This document shows positions 43,327 to 53,065 of a stretch of 64,000 nt of DNA, one piece after another (position 1 is the stretch's first letter; each line of letters begins with the position of its first letter). The stretch is from Pseudo-nitzschia pungens (taxonomy: Eukaryota > Bacillariophyta > Bacillariophyceae > Bacillariales > Bacillariaceae). Below the pieces are notes generated by a model. The model made no database searches and was not told where the DNA came from. It saw only the letters and a list, made by a program, of their open reading frames with translations. Where the stretch lies: assembly GCA_037355855.1 (NCBI GenBank), contig CM074766.1, positions 2,976,001 to 3,040,000 of the forward strand, in the 5' to 3' direction. The translations under genes were made by a program, and so were the position numbers.

Positions 43327-44002
43327 CAACAGACGCTCTGCAGTTTTGGGTTGTGCGGAGTGAGTGAGTCGGTCGGTCGGTCGATCGGTCCGTCCCGAAT
43401 GGTACATAGAACGTTAACGACAAAAAATGATAGAGGAACACGTGTAGATACTGTACAATATGGTTTCACGTCCCGTGCTAGTACCGGTACGTGTTGGGTC
43501 TTGACCTGTGAACGTTGCGTTTTCTACGTCTGAATGAATGAATCAATCATTCAGAAAAAGACTCTCAAGCGAACCCAGAATGATCTTTGGAATGCATTTC
43601 TTTGAATTCATTTTGAATGTAGCGTCTCTTGAAAGTCGCTCGAAAATCACTGCGACGTCCTTTTGAAAACAATACACTATTACAATTTTGGCCGATGTAA
43701 AATGAGAGCAATGACTTTAAAAAGACAAGAAGACGAATGGCAGCGGCAAGCAGGGAATGCTTACATTTCCACGCACCTTGCTCTAGTTGAATCGGAATGG
43801 TACGTACAATAACTGGGTTTCCTAGATATAAGATGTTTCGACACAGTGCGACTCAAGACGTGAGGTGTTGTCGTGTGCGGATTTCAGAAACCAAGTGGCA
43901 ATTCCCTCACCTACAGTTGGATTTTGCAAAGCACCTAGAAATAAACTATGATTGGTTCGGAAAGATGTTGCTTCAAAAATGGGCTATAACGTTCGGTTTC
44001 GA
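43327..44002. other. Convergent intergenic spacer
   Basis: Between the 3' ends of the PPR gene and isocitrate dehydrogenase. It includes a GTCG/GTGA short repeat (43358-43390). No gene is recognised. Confidence 0.5.
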
Positions 44003-46890
44003 TTAAAGCGTGTCTCCAATGGAGGCCAAGATCTTGTTGAGGGTAGGCGAAGGATTCATTGCTTTGGTAACCTTCACGGGGTCAACAAGGTAGTAGCCGC
44101 CGAGTTCTACGGCATCTCCTTGGCATTCTTTGAATTCGTCTACAATTTTAGCACGCGAGTTCGAAAGAGCTTCGAACATTGGCTTGTAGATAGGATCTTC
44201 TTGTGCAAGGAAGTCTGCCCAGTACAGAGCGACGTAGAAGTTGGTCGCTCGATTGTCGATTTGGTTGACCTTACGAGACGGACTCTTGCGGTTCGTCAGG
44301 ATGCGTCCAACGGCCTTGTTGAGGCATTCCCCGAGGAGAACTGCCTTTGCGTTATCGGTCGTGGCTCCGAGTTGTTCAAAGGCAACAGCAAGCGCGAGGT
44401 ATTCACCCAAACTATCCCATCGCAAGTGACCCTCCTCGACAAACTGTTGGACGTGCTTCGGAGCAGAGCCTCCAGCACCCGTTTCGTACAAACCACCACC
44501 TGCCAACAGTGGCACAATGGACAACATTTTCGCGGAAGTTCCTAGTTCTAGAATGGGGAAGAGATCTGTCAGGTAGTCACGGAGGACGTTTCCGGTGACA
44601 CTGATGGTGTTCTTACCCAGGGTGGCTCGCTCCATTGAAATGCGAACTGCATCGACCGGTTTCATAATCGAGATATCAAGTCCGCTGAGGTCGTGGTCTT
44701 GGAGGTACGTGTTGACCTTGTCAATCAACGAACGATCGTGGGCTCGCTTTTTGTCGAGCCAGAAAATGACACGATCCTTCGTGGCCCGACCTCTTTCTAC
44801 TGCCAACCGAACCCAGTCACGAATTGGTTCGTCCTTCGTTTGGCACATTCGCCAGATGTCACCGTCTCCAACAATGTGTTGGAAATAAACCTCGCCAGTG
44901 TTCTTGTCAGTGACCGTCACGTGACCAGCTTCCAGCTCGAAGGTCTTGTCATGGGAACCGTACTCCTCGGCCTTGCGGGCCATCAGACCAACATTGCTAA
45001 CATTTCCCATTGTAGCAACATCAAATTGTCCGTGCGTCTTGACGTAATTAATGACCTCTTGGTACAAAGTTGCGTAGCATCGATCAGGAATAACGCACTT
45101 GCAGTCCTCCAATTCCTAAGGAATCAAGAACCGGGAACAAGAGTTGAAAATGTGAGAAATTCCCATCCTCAGACATATAGAAACAAACAAGCAAAACAAG
45201 AATCATCCAATGACTTCTGATTCGTTGTGGAAAAATCATTTCCTTTGGAGCAATGACAAACCCCATTCTATGATACTCACCCCATCTTCGTTCCACATCA
45301 TTCCCGAATCTCGAATGACTACGGGCATGGATGCATCAATAATAATGTCGTTGGGAGCGTGCAGATTGGTGATTCCCTTGTCGGAGTTAACCATGGCGAG
45401 CCAAGGTCGGTCTTCCGTCCCGTAAGATCCCTTGAAATCCAACAGGATTTCTTTCTTTTTCTTCTTGTCTTCGACCTTGTTTTCAACGGCTTCCAAAATG
45501 CTGGCGAGACCCTGTTTGGGATCGGCGCCAATCTCTTTCAAAATATGCCCGTGCTTGGCAAAGACATCCTTGAAAAAGACCTTGATGCAGTGACCAAACA
45601 TGATCGGGTCCGAGACCTTCATCATGGTGGCCTTGAGATGGATACTGAAGAGAATGTCCGTGTTCTTGGCGTCCTCGATTTCTTCTTCCAAGAAATCCGT
45701 CAGCGCCGCGGCGCTCATGAACGAAGCATCAATCACCTCGCCTGCCTCGAGGGGAATGTCCTCCTTGAGGACTCGAGAAGCTCCCCCGTTCTTGGGTTGG
45801 AATTCGATCTTGACGCTGGTGGGCTTATCGCCAATGATGGTCGATTGTTCCGATCCGTAAAAGTCACCCTGTGACATGTGGGCGACGTGGGTTCGACTGG
45901 CCTTGGACCAGATTCCCATGCGGTGGGGATTTTTCTGTGCGTAGGCCTTGACTGGAGGAGCAACGCGGCGGTCGGAATTTCCCTCCCGCAGAACCGGATT
46001 CACGGCAGAACCCATGACTTTTTGGTATCGCTGTTGGATCTCGCGTTCGCTGTCATTCGAAGGTTCACGGGGATAAATTGGAACGTCGTATCCCTTGGAT
46101 CGAAGTTCGTTGATGCAATCCTCGAGCTGATTGAGGGGAGCGGAGACTACATTTCGAGTTCAAATGGTTCCAGACAAATGATGTCATTTACGAGTAAAAA
46201 CAACAAATGCGAATTGGAAGAGTGTACGTCGAAGATTTTCGTTTTCCGACAAAAAGCAGCAGGAGTGCAGAGAGCGTAGTCGTTCGGGCAGGGAGACACG
46301 GCAAGGAAGGGTAAGTGAACATTAAAAGAAGCTCTAATTTGAAAGAAATTCAATGATCCGTTGAGCAATACATGCACTTGACAGCAATCCGTCGCACAGC
46401 ACGACTGTATCCGATGCCCGTTCGACTTACTGTTTGGAAGTTTGATGATGTTCGCTTCCGGAGTCTTCGCCAATTCACCAAGATAAGCGAGATTGTCTGG
46501 AACACGCTGATCTGGATCCAACTTTTCAGGAAAGAGGGCCAAAACGCGACCCGACAGCGAAATGTCGCAGGGAATAATGTCAATGTCCGCGAGGGCCCCG
46601 ATCTTGTTCACGACCGGGAAGAGACTGTATGTAGCCAGTGCCGGAGCCTCGTCAGTTTCCGTGTAGATGATGGAAGCCTGGGCATTGGGCAGATCGGTGT
46701 GGGCGTGGTTCGAGGTGGGAGCATTTGGGATCTCCAGGTCGGAGGTAGCTTCGGATGCGGCGAAGCGAGTGGTCGAAAACGATTTGGCCGTCATTCGAGA
46801 AAGAGCAGCAGTCGTGGTGCCTGTGTTGGTGCGACGAAGACTTGCCAGAGACAAAGAGCGAGCGGCGATGGCCGCACGTTGCATCATCAT
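44003..46890 (-). CDS. Monomeric-type isocitrate dehydrogenase, mitochondrial
   Basis: Three exons: 46890-46431, 46146-45281 and 45115-44003. Donors are GTAAGT and GTGAGT, acceptors TGTAG and CCTTAG. The joined frame is 812 aa. The first 60 residues are Arg/Ser/Ala/Thr-rich with a FSTTRF-type motif, typical of mitochondrial import. The rest matches the monomeric isocitrate dehydrogenase family of bacteria (about 740 aa): [129 protein letters not shown] and [13 protein letters not shown]. The enzyme oxidises isocitrate to 2-oxoglutarate and CO2, usually with NADP; cofactor preference was not resolved here. This form is unrelated in length and layout to the dimeric eukaryotic enzyme, so it implies an origin by transfer or ancient loss elsewhere. 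Confidence 0.93.
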
Positions 46891-47719
46891 GGCGGATTGG
46901 TTTGCTATCGGTAGAGACTTGGTTTTTGTGATGGAACCTGGAAAGCGATGTTACGGCAATCGTCCGGTGCGGCTGTTCCATCCAGGGGGTGTTGCAAGAT
47001 CTCTTTTTTCGTTTCCTTCTTTCTCCGCCAACAAGAAAGGAGAAAGGAAATGACGCAAAGTGCAGGAAGATTTCCGGCGGTTAACGGACGAAGGATCGAA
47101 AATACAGATCACGCGATTGGATCATGTCTTTGGCAAAACAGACAGCTGTTCCTCGGGATTCGATTTATCCAATCACATCTATCCACGTGAAATCTGTTCG
47201 AAACAAGAACGCTCTTCATGTTTCCACGTTCCTTCAGTTCGCCTCCAATCGGACTTAGTAAAAAACTACGACTGATATACTCGTACGTACCGGTACGTAC
47301 CAGGTGCCGAACCCATCCAAAATTACAATGAAGCATGTTTTAGTGACAGATGTTCCCTTACTATGGGATCAAAAAATAATACCTCCTCCCCAAAGCAAGT
47401 TCCAACTTTTCTTCTCTGAGTAGTACCGTAAGGTTTTTTTGTGTAAAGAACAATAAAGCGCAAGTTACAACATCCCTATTCCAATTACTGACTTGCATCC
47501 ATAGCTTTGGCCCCCCTTACTAGTAAGAAGCCCTTCCGTCACCAAGTTCCAAAAACTTGATTCATTTCCTGACAGTGCAGACATTACTACTAGTACTAGT
47601 AGTAGTACATTTTACTATACACGTGACCATACTACTAGTACTAGTACCATCAGAGTGACAGCATGATGTTGCCATCAAAAATTCCCCCCTTATTAGGCCC
47701 AGCAGGTAACAAATACATG
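46891..47719. other. Intergenic, no gene recognised
   Basis: Upstream region of isocitrate dehydrogenase, then a spacer with ACTAGTAGTAGTAC-type words at 47585-47655. No coding sequence is recognised. Confidence 0.5.
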
Positions 47720-48355
47720 ATGATCCCAGTCCTTTCGAAGTGCAGTGTAAGAAATAGGACTACATCATGATCCCGTCAGTCTTTCAGGAGTGTAGGGAGT
47801 CACATACAGATGATCCTGACATGTTGGGATAGCAGGGAAACATATGGTATACATGATGATCCTGGTCTTTTGGGAGTGAATGGAGGCAAGTACATGATTA
47901 CCCCAGTCTTTTGGGAATGCAGAAAGACAACAACACAATGATCCTGGTCTTTAGGGAATGCAGCAAATCAAATGCAGCAAATTAAATACACATGATCCCT
48001 GTCTTATGTGAATGCAGAGAAATAATGACACAATGATCCTAGTCTTTTGTGAGTGCAGAGAAACAACAACACAATGATCCCGGATGACACAATGCTCCAT
48101 GTCCTCGTGTATGAGCAATAAGTATACAGAACCAAAATACACAATGATCCTGGTCGTTTGGGAGTGTGGCAAATCACATACACAAGGCTCCCAGCATTTT
48201 GTGGTGAATGCAGAGAAACAACAGCAAGATGATCCTGGTCTTTTGTGAGTGACTGCAGGGAACCCAATATAAGATGATCCTGGTCTTTTGGGAGTGCAGA
48301 GAATGAAAGGCATGATGATCTCAATGATGATCCTGGTCTTTCATGAAAGCAGGGA
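47720..48355. repeat. Degenerate tandem repeat, about 13 units of 40-65 bp
   Basis: The core ATGATCCTGGTCTTTTGGGA followed by GTGCAG recurs with variation near 47720, 47766, 47808, 47852, 47896, 47937, 47992, 48033, 48074, 48143, 48229, 48271 and 48326. The sequence between cores varies in length and content (often CAAATCACA or AAACAACAACACA). Degeneracy and variable spacing argue for an old minisatellite. Confidence 0.8.
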
Positions 48356-49130
48356 ACCAACACACATGGTGCAGGGGACCAAATATATTACTAGTAATCT
48401 GAAGCATGCATTCATTGTTATGGTGATGTATACTTGGTAACAATCATGGATGAGGTGAAAGTATCATTTATTTTGTCCCTGGAGCGGTCGGAAATAGAAA
48501 AACGTGCGCACCGCGCGACAGGTTAAGTTTTTTCGAAATGATACATATGAACTTACCATACATACTAAATATATCAATGTGTGATTTACGTATTAATACG
48601 TAGAACGAGATAAGAACCGTTCATGAAAAAAATCTCCACGATTCAAATTTAAAAAGGGGGAACCGGGAAACTAAACATTGGGTTTTTTACGGAATTAATT
48701 AATTACGTACGTAATAAACTTGCTTACGTGCGTAATTAATTAATTAATTACGCAAAATATTATGTACGATTGCAGTTAATGAGTGATTCCCAGAAGTACA
48801 TATCGACATAATACGTATAAGCAATCCCGGAATGACATAACACATATAAAAATTGCGCGCCCAACAGAAAACCTAGATCTCTCTCAACGCACGAGGCCTA
48901 TTTTGGAATTAGGAATCTTGGGAAAAGAAACAAAAATTCCCTTTTAACTGTCAACCCGCGCCTCTATCGACTATTTTTTGCGCGCCAGCAATCTTGTGTC
49001 GAGTGACTGAAATTTTTGATTCTTAGATTCCATCTAGGTTTATGTCGAGTGGAAGTCGGACAGACGGCCCTTCCACTATATATGTGCTGAAAACCTTAAT
49101 ATATCTCCCTATGTTTTCAGGAACGTTCTA
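48356..49130. other. AT-rich spacer before the retrotransposon
   Basis: No gene is recognised. It holds the inverted repeat at 48694-48744 and an 8-bp stem AGTGGAAG/CTTCCACT near 49049-49077. Confidence 0.5.
48694..48744. repeat. Short inverted repeat
   Basis: The 21-bp arms 48694-48714 and 48724-48744 are inverse complements at 20 of 21 positions, separated by 9 bp. They are composed of ATTAATTAATTACGTACGTA words. Confidence 0.85.
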
Positions 49131-49870
49131 TGAAGATATTCAAGGTGGTGCTATGATCTGTGCTAGCAAGGCTCCTGTGTAGAAGGGCTACTGGGTCTAC
49201 AGTCAGCAACACCCAGTAACTGACTAACAGGTGCTGAGCTCAGTGCTAGAGCTGTGTGCTAATTGCTAGCATACAGGCTCAGCAACAGGCTTAGCAACAG
49301 GCTTAGCAGCAGGCTTAGCAGCAGACCTATCCTGTCTAGTATTGCTAGCAGAATTACTAGGGTCGCCGCGTACGATTTGTACCAATCGTACGTACCCCGA
49401 GTAAAGCACCTTTTGTGGTGTAGCTAAATGCTACAGGGTTAGGGTTGCTAAGGTTGCGAGACACTGAAAGATGCTAGCCTACCATGATACCATGCTAAGA
49501 TATGATGCTACCGCCGGGGTCGGGTCATTGGTGTATAATATGTACCATGACCGCATACCCGGCCCAAACAGTTACCAAACGTGCTAGCATAAGTGAGCTA
49601 GCACACGATTCGATCTAATTAATCGGATACTCCGATACGGTACGCTACTCGTAGAATACAGTACCAGAGCTACAGGAGTTCTGTTATTATACGAGTTAGC
49701 GAGTTAGCGAATCGATGTCACGATACGATACAGAGCTGAGCGCTTTGGCTCAGCTCCCCTTTTATTCACTCTTTCTTTTATGCTCTAAAATAAACACACC
49801 TATCATGCCCTCCTTTACGACCGATTCCGATGTACCTCTAGGGAAGTGCTTTGTATTGCTTGAGTGTATG
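49131..49870 (+). repeat. LTR of first copy (right end approximate)
   Basis: Begins TGAAGATATTC. It contains a 12-bp tandem CAGGCTTAGCAA/G repeat (about 49273-49322), a TATA-like TATAATA at 49534-49540, a perfect 9-bp hairpin (49733-49756, GAGCTGAGC/GCTCAGCTC) and AATAAA at 49789-49794, an order consistent with U3-R. The right boundary is a guess, because both copies continue into the same internal sequence. Confidence 0.65.
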
Positions 49871-50590
49871 CAATAGGCCTTGAACAGTCCACTGTAGACT
49901 CACGATTTGCCAGGACTTTACGTCTTATTATTGTTAAGGCTTTCCCCTATTTTTCAGTACGCAGTACAAGATGTTTATCTACGATTAGACCCCGAAGACC
50001 GCTGACGAGCGGATATCAACACAGTTTATCAGACCCACCGCTCGACCCACTACGAACCGGGACGCCGGCTAGAGCGTGTGACGAAACCCAGCTGGCTGAT
50101 CACCACTGGCATCCATACCTACACTTGGATGTAAAACATCAGCTTATTGGACCTACAGCTGACATCGCGAGATCCCTGATGTTAATGGGGAGCCCTTCCC
50201 CAGCAGACACGCGGACCGACCGGAGCCCAGCACATCCACCTCTGGGGGTCTACTGATACATGATACGGTAGTTGAGCATCATGGTGGCACCATGGAGCTC
50301 GATCCGGTGGGGAAGGAGCAGGACGTGGAGAAAGCAGCGTCCATGATTCCCTGTTATTTACAGGATTCAAGGGGACGCTTGTTTGCAACGGATGGAACCA
50401 CACTGGAAAAAGAAAAGGCTTTCGTGGAGACAGACCACCACGTATTCCAGTGAGAACGGTCAGTTATATCCAGCAGAATAAGAACATGACGTCAGGACCA
50501 TCCATCAGAATAGTGAGGCGCAGACAACCTCCAATCTGCCATACCATCGATTTTTTGATTTTAGCCAAGGGAACTTGGAATCAGAACTCC

Positions 50591-50677
50591 GAGACCAGTC
50601 ATGTCTCTGAGGCCAGTCATGCCTCTGAGGCCAATCATGCCTCAAAACCGATAGATCCCTGGGACCAGTCATGTCCC
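50591..50677 (+). other. Four co-varying hairpins in the retrotransposon leader
   Basis: At 50591-50607, 50609-50625, 50627-50643 and 50661-50677 stand four 17-nt hairpins with 5-bp stems and 7-nt loops. Stems are GAGAC/GTCTC, GAGGC/GCCTC, GAGGC/GCCTC and GGGAC/GTCCC; loops are CAGTCAT except CAATCAT in the third. Stem bases change in compensating pairs while the loop is kept. The same array occurs in the second copy at 59737-59823. Position between LTR and gag suggests a packaging or dimerisation signal. Confidence 0.75.
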
Positions 50678-51020
50678 AAGAATCAAATCGATTGGTCCAG
50701 AGCAGAAAGACCGATAGAATTCTTCTTCTTTTGGTCATAACCAACCATCCAACCATCGGACCGGAAATGGATACCTTTCTAGCCAACCATCGATGTGGAT
50801 ACCTTCCTTCGAAGACGTCGGCACGAAACTGTTGACACCAATGCTGACGTGACACATGATACCTTTCTTTTGATTGTCGACGCGTGACCTCCGATCGACA
50901 CGGACCATCGATTCGGATGTTCGATTGACAAATTGGATGGAAACAATCCCCATCACAAAAGAATTTGGTTTAGAAATCCGAAGCAAGTTAGTTACTCAAA
51001 GCAAGTCAGCAAAGTCAACC

Positions 51021-53024
51021 ATGGCCAAGCAAACTAGAAGCCAAGCCGCCGCCGCTGCAGCCGCCGCCAGAGACGGCGCCCCTGGAGCTGTCCCTGGAGG
51101 TGGCGCTGCCCCTGGAGGAGACGCCGCCCCTGGAGATGGTGGTGGAGCTGTCCCCGGAGCCGGAGCCGGAGTCGGCGCTCCCCCACCTGGAGATGTCCCT
51201 GGAGTCGTCGATGGAGTCGGCGTTCCCCCTGTCGGAGCGCCTGGAGTCCCTCCTGTTGCTCCTGCTGTCCCTGCTGCGTTTGGAGCCTCCAGAGTCCGAC
51301 AAGAACCAAACCTTGAAATCCAACCCCGATCTGAGATGATCCTGCTTGCTGCTATTCAGGAACTGAGAGCAATGCGCAGCGAAAATGCAGCCCGGATTGC
51401 TGCTGACGCTGCTGCTGCCGCCGCTCGTGAGGATGCAGCCCGGATTGCTGCTGAAACTGCTGCTGCTGCTGCTGCTGCTGCCGCCGCCGCCGCTCGTGCT
51501 CCTGCTCCTGCTCCCGCTCCTGCACCTGCAGGGGCTAGCCCTGATATCCTCCAAGCTCACGCCACAGCCCAGGCTAACGGAGGCATCTCTGGATACAAGA
51601 ATGGAGCGAAGCTCACCTCAAGAGAATTAGACCTCCACAAGATCCTTTCTGGTTTCAGCAACAACGATACGGCGGATGAACTATTCCGGAATGGCCTCAA
51701 CAGCATCGAGGCGATCCAGCAGCTCTCTGCCAAGGAACTCCCCAAGTACCTACGTGATTTCAATAGCGACCGTCATCCGATGTGCCCCCACCCTGAACGA
51801 GTATTCATCGGACTTTCCTTCAGACAATCCTTTAAGCTTCTTTCTGAGTGGATCCGCTACCAACCACTCATTGGTATCAAGCCTACAGCCCATACTTGGC
51901 TTAGTGATCCCCTCGCAGCCGACCGAACTCGTGATCGCCTACACGGAATGGAAACCTCCGACAAGGAGACAGTCGCATCCATTACCCCGCCGAAGCTCGC
52001 CAGCCTTGACAACTTCCGTAAGTGGGAAGAAAACTTCCGCCAGTTCCTCCGCTTCCAGTACAATGAACGAGGATTCCCCTTATCATATGTCATTCGCCCG
52101 AAGGAGCAAGAGACGGTGACTGCAGCTGACAGGTCCGCCACTGTTGGGAACGACGGGACCTATTCCAACTGGATGGATTATAATGTTCGATGCGCCACGC
52201 TTGAAGGCCCACAGTTTGTCACTGACAACCACGACGTTTGGGTGCTGCTCTGTAACGCGGTCAGCGACGGGCCCGGTTGGGCCTACACTCGAAAGTACAA
52301 AGACGCGAAGCATCCAACTGGGAATGCCCGAGCCGCATTCCTAACTCTATACGAGAATGCCTTCTCTCAGACGAACGTCACGGCTATCCTTGACAAGGTC
52401 CGTACCGGTATGTACACCTCTCGCTACACAGGAGACTCTCGAACATACGACTTTGAGAAGCACTGCAGAACTTGGTTGAATTTCCAGACTACGCTCACCA
52501 ATCACGGCAAGTTGCCAGACGAGCAAGACTTCACCATGAATTTCATCCACAGCATCCAAGACGATCGGTTTGAGAACCCCAAGATCCAAGCCCTCGACAG
52601 TGACAAGTATACCACGAACTTCAATGAATGCGTCTCATTCTTCAAGAAATGCCTCGGCATACGGAAGATGGGTGCGGCTTCAACCAAGCGAGCGCGAAGT
52701 ATTTCCTCTGTACGTCAAGATGGTGGCGATGGTCAAGGAAGTAGCAACCACGGCGGATCGTATAGCGGGAAGGTCGAAGACAAGAAGTATCCCTACGAAG
52801 TTTACAAGACCTTCTCCAAGGAACAACGAAAGCAGTTGTACGACCTCCGCCAGAAGAAGAAGGCCCGAACCATTCAGTCCACGAGTTCGAGCCATGCCAC
52901 GCCTGCTGCCTCCGCGAACGCGAACGCGACCCAAGGCGCAGGGAACAGTTTTGGGCCCAAGGGGCGCAAGAAGGGCAAGAAGAAGGGCAACGGCTTGAAC
53001 CAAGGACAGACCCCCAAGAACTGA
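51021..53024 (+). CDS. gag: Retrotransposon Gag, first copy, 667 aa
   Basis: Start taken at the ATG at 51021 (MAKQTRSQ); the frame is open upstream to 50874 without an obvious better ATG. Residues 8-190 are Ala/Gly/Pro-rich and low complexity, and a long Ala tract precedes residue 200. The conserved capsid-like part (about 210-560) includes WLSDPLAADRTRDRLHGME, FRKWEENFRQFLRFQYNERGFPLSYVIRPKEQE and a helical C-terminal part typical of copia Gag. No CCHC zinc knuckle is seen. The C-terminus is instead strongly basic (GRKKGKKKGNG), which may bind RNA. The frame ends in TGA at 53022 and the next codons continue in the same frame into pol. It differs from the second copy by Arg against Gly at codon 17 (51069). 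Confidence 0.88.
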   Translation: MAKQTRSQAAAAAAAARDGAPGAVPGGGAAPGGDAAPGDGGGAVPGAGAGVGAPPPGDVPGVVDGVGVPPVGAPGVPPVAPAVPAAFGASRVRQEPNLEIQPRSEMILLAAIQELRAMRSENAARIAADAAAAAAREDAARIAAETAAAAAAAAAAAARAPAPAPAPAPAGASPDILQAHATAQANGGISGYKNGAKLTSRELDLHKILSGFSNNDTADELFRNGLNSIEAIQQLSAKELPKYLRDFNSDRHPMCPHPERVFIGLSFRQSFKLLSEWIRYQPLIGIKPTAHTWLSDPLAADRTRDRLHGMETSDKETVASITPPKLASLDNFRKWEENFRQFLRFQYNERGFPLSYVIRPKEQETVTAADRSATVGNDGTYSNWMDYNVRCATLEGPQFVTDNHDVWVLLCNAVSDGPGWAYTRKYKDAKHPTGNARAAFLTLYENAFSQTNVTAILDKVRTGMYTSRYTGDSRTYDFEKHCRTWLNFQTTLTNHGKLPDEQDFTMNFIHSIQDDRFENPKIQALDSDKYTTNFNECVSFFKKCLGIRKMGAASTKRARSISSVRQDGGDGQGSSNHGGSYSGKVEDKKYPYEVYKTFSKEQRKQLYDLRQKKKARTIQSTSSSHATPAASANANATQGAGNSFGPKGRKKGKKKGNGLNQGQTPKN

Positions 53025-53065
53025 AACGACGGCCGGTGCCCGAAATTAAGTAAGGTTGGCCGGCT
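53022..53065 (+). promoter_or_regulatory. Candidate stop-codon readthrough signal
   Basis: The gag stop TGA (53022-53024) is followed after 6 nt by GGCCGGT (53031-53037), which can pair with GCCGGCT (53059-53065) across a 21-nt loop, with two G-U pairs at the ends. A stable stem a few bases after a leaky stop is the arrangement known from readthrough retroelements. The second copy has the same at 62168-62211. Confidence 0.55.

Noticed and set aside
47720..48355. CRISPR-like array of a conserved core with variable spacers
   Set aside because: Cores are degenerate, spacing is irregular, the setting is eukaryotic and no cas genes are present; a minisatellite fits better.
49864..50256. 130-codon frame between LTR and gag
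   Set aside because: Present in both copies only because they are near identical; no domain, and it lies in the structured leader.
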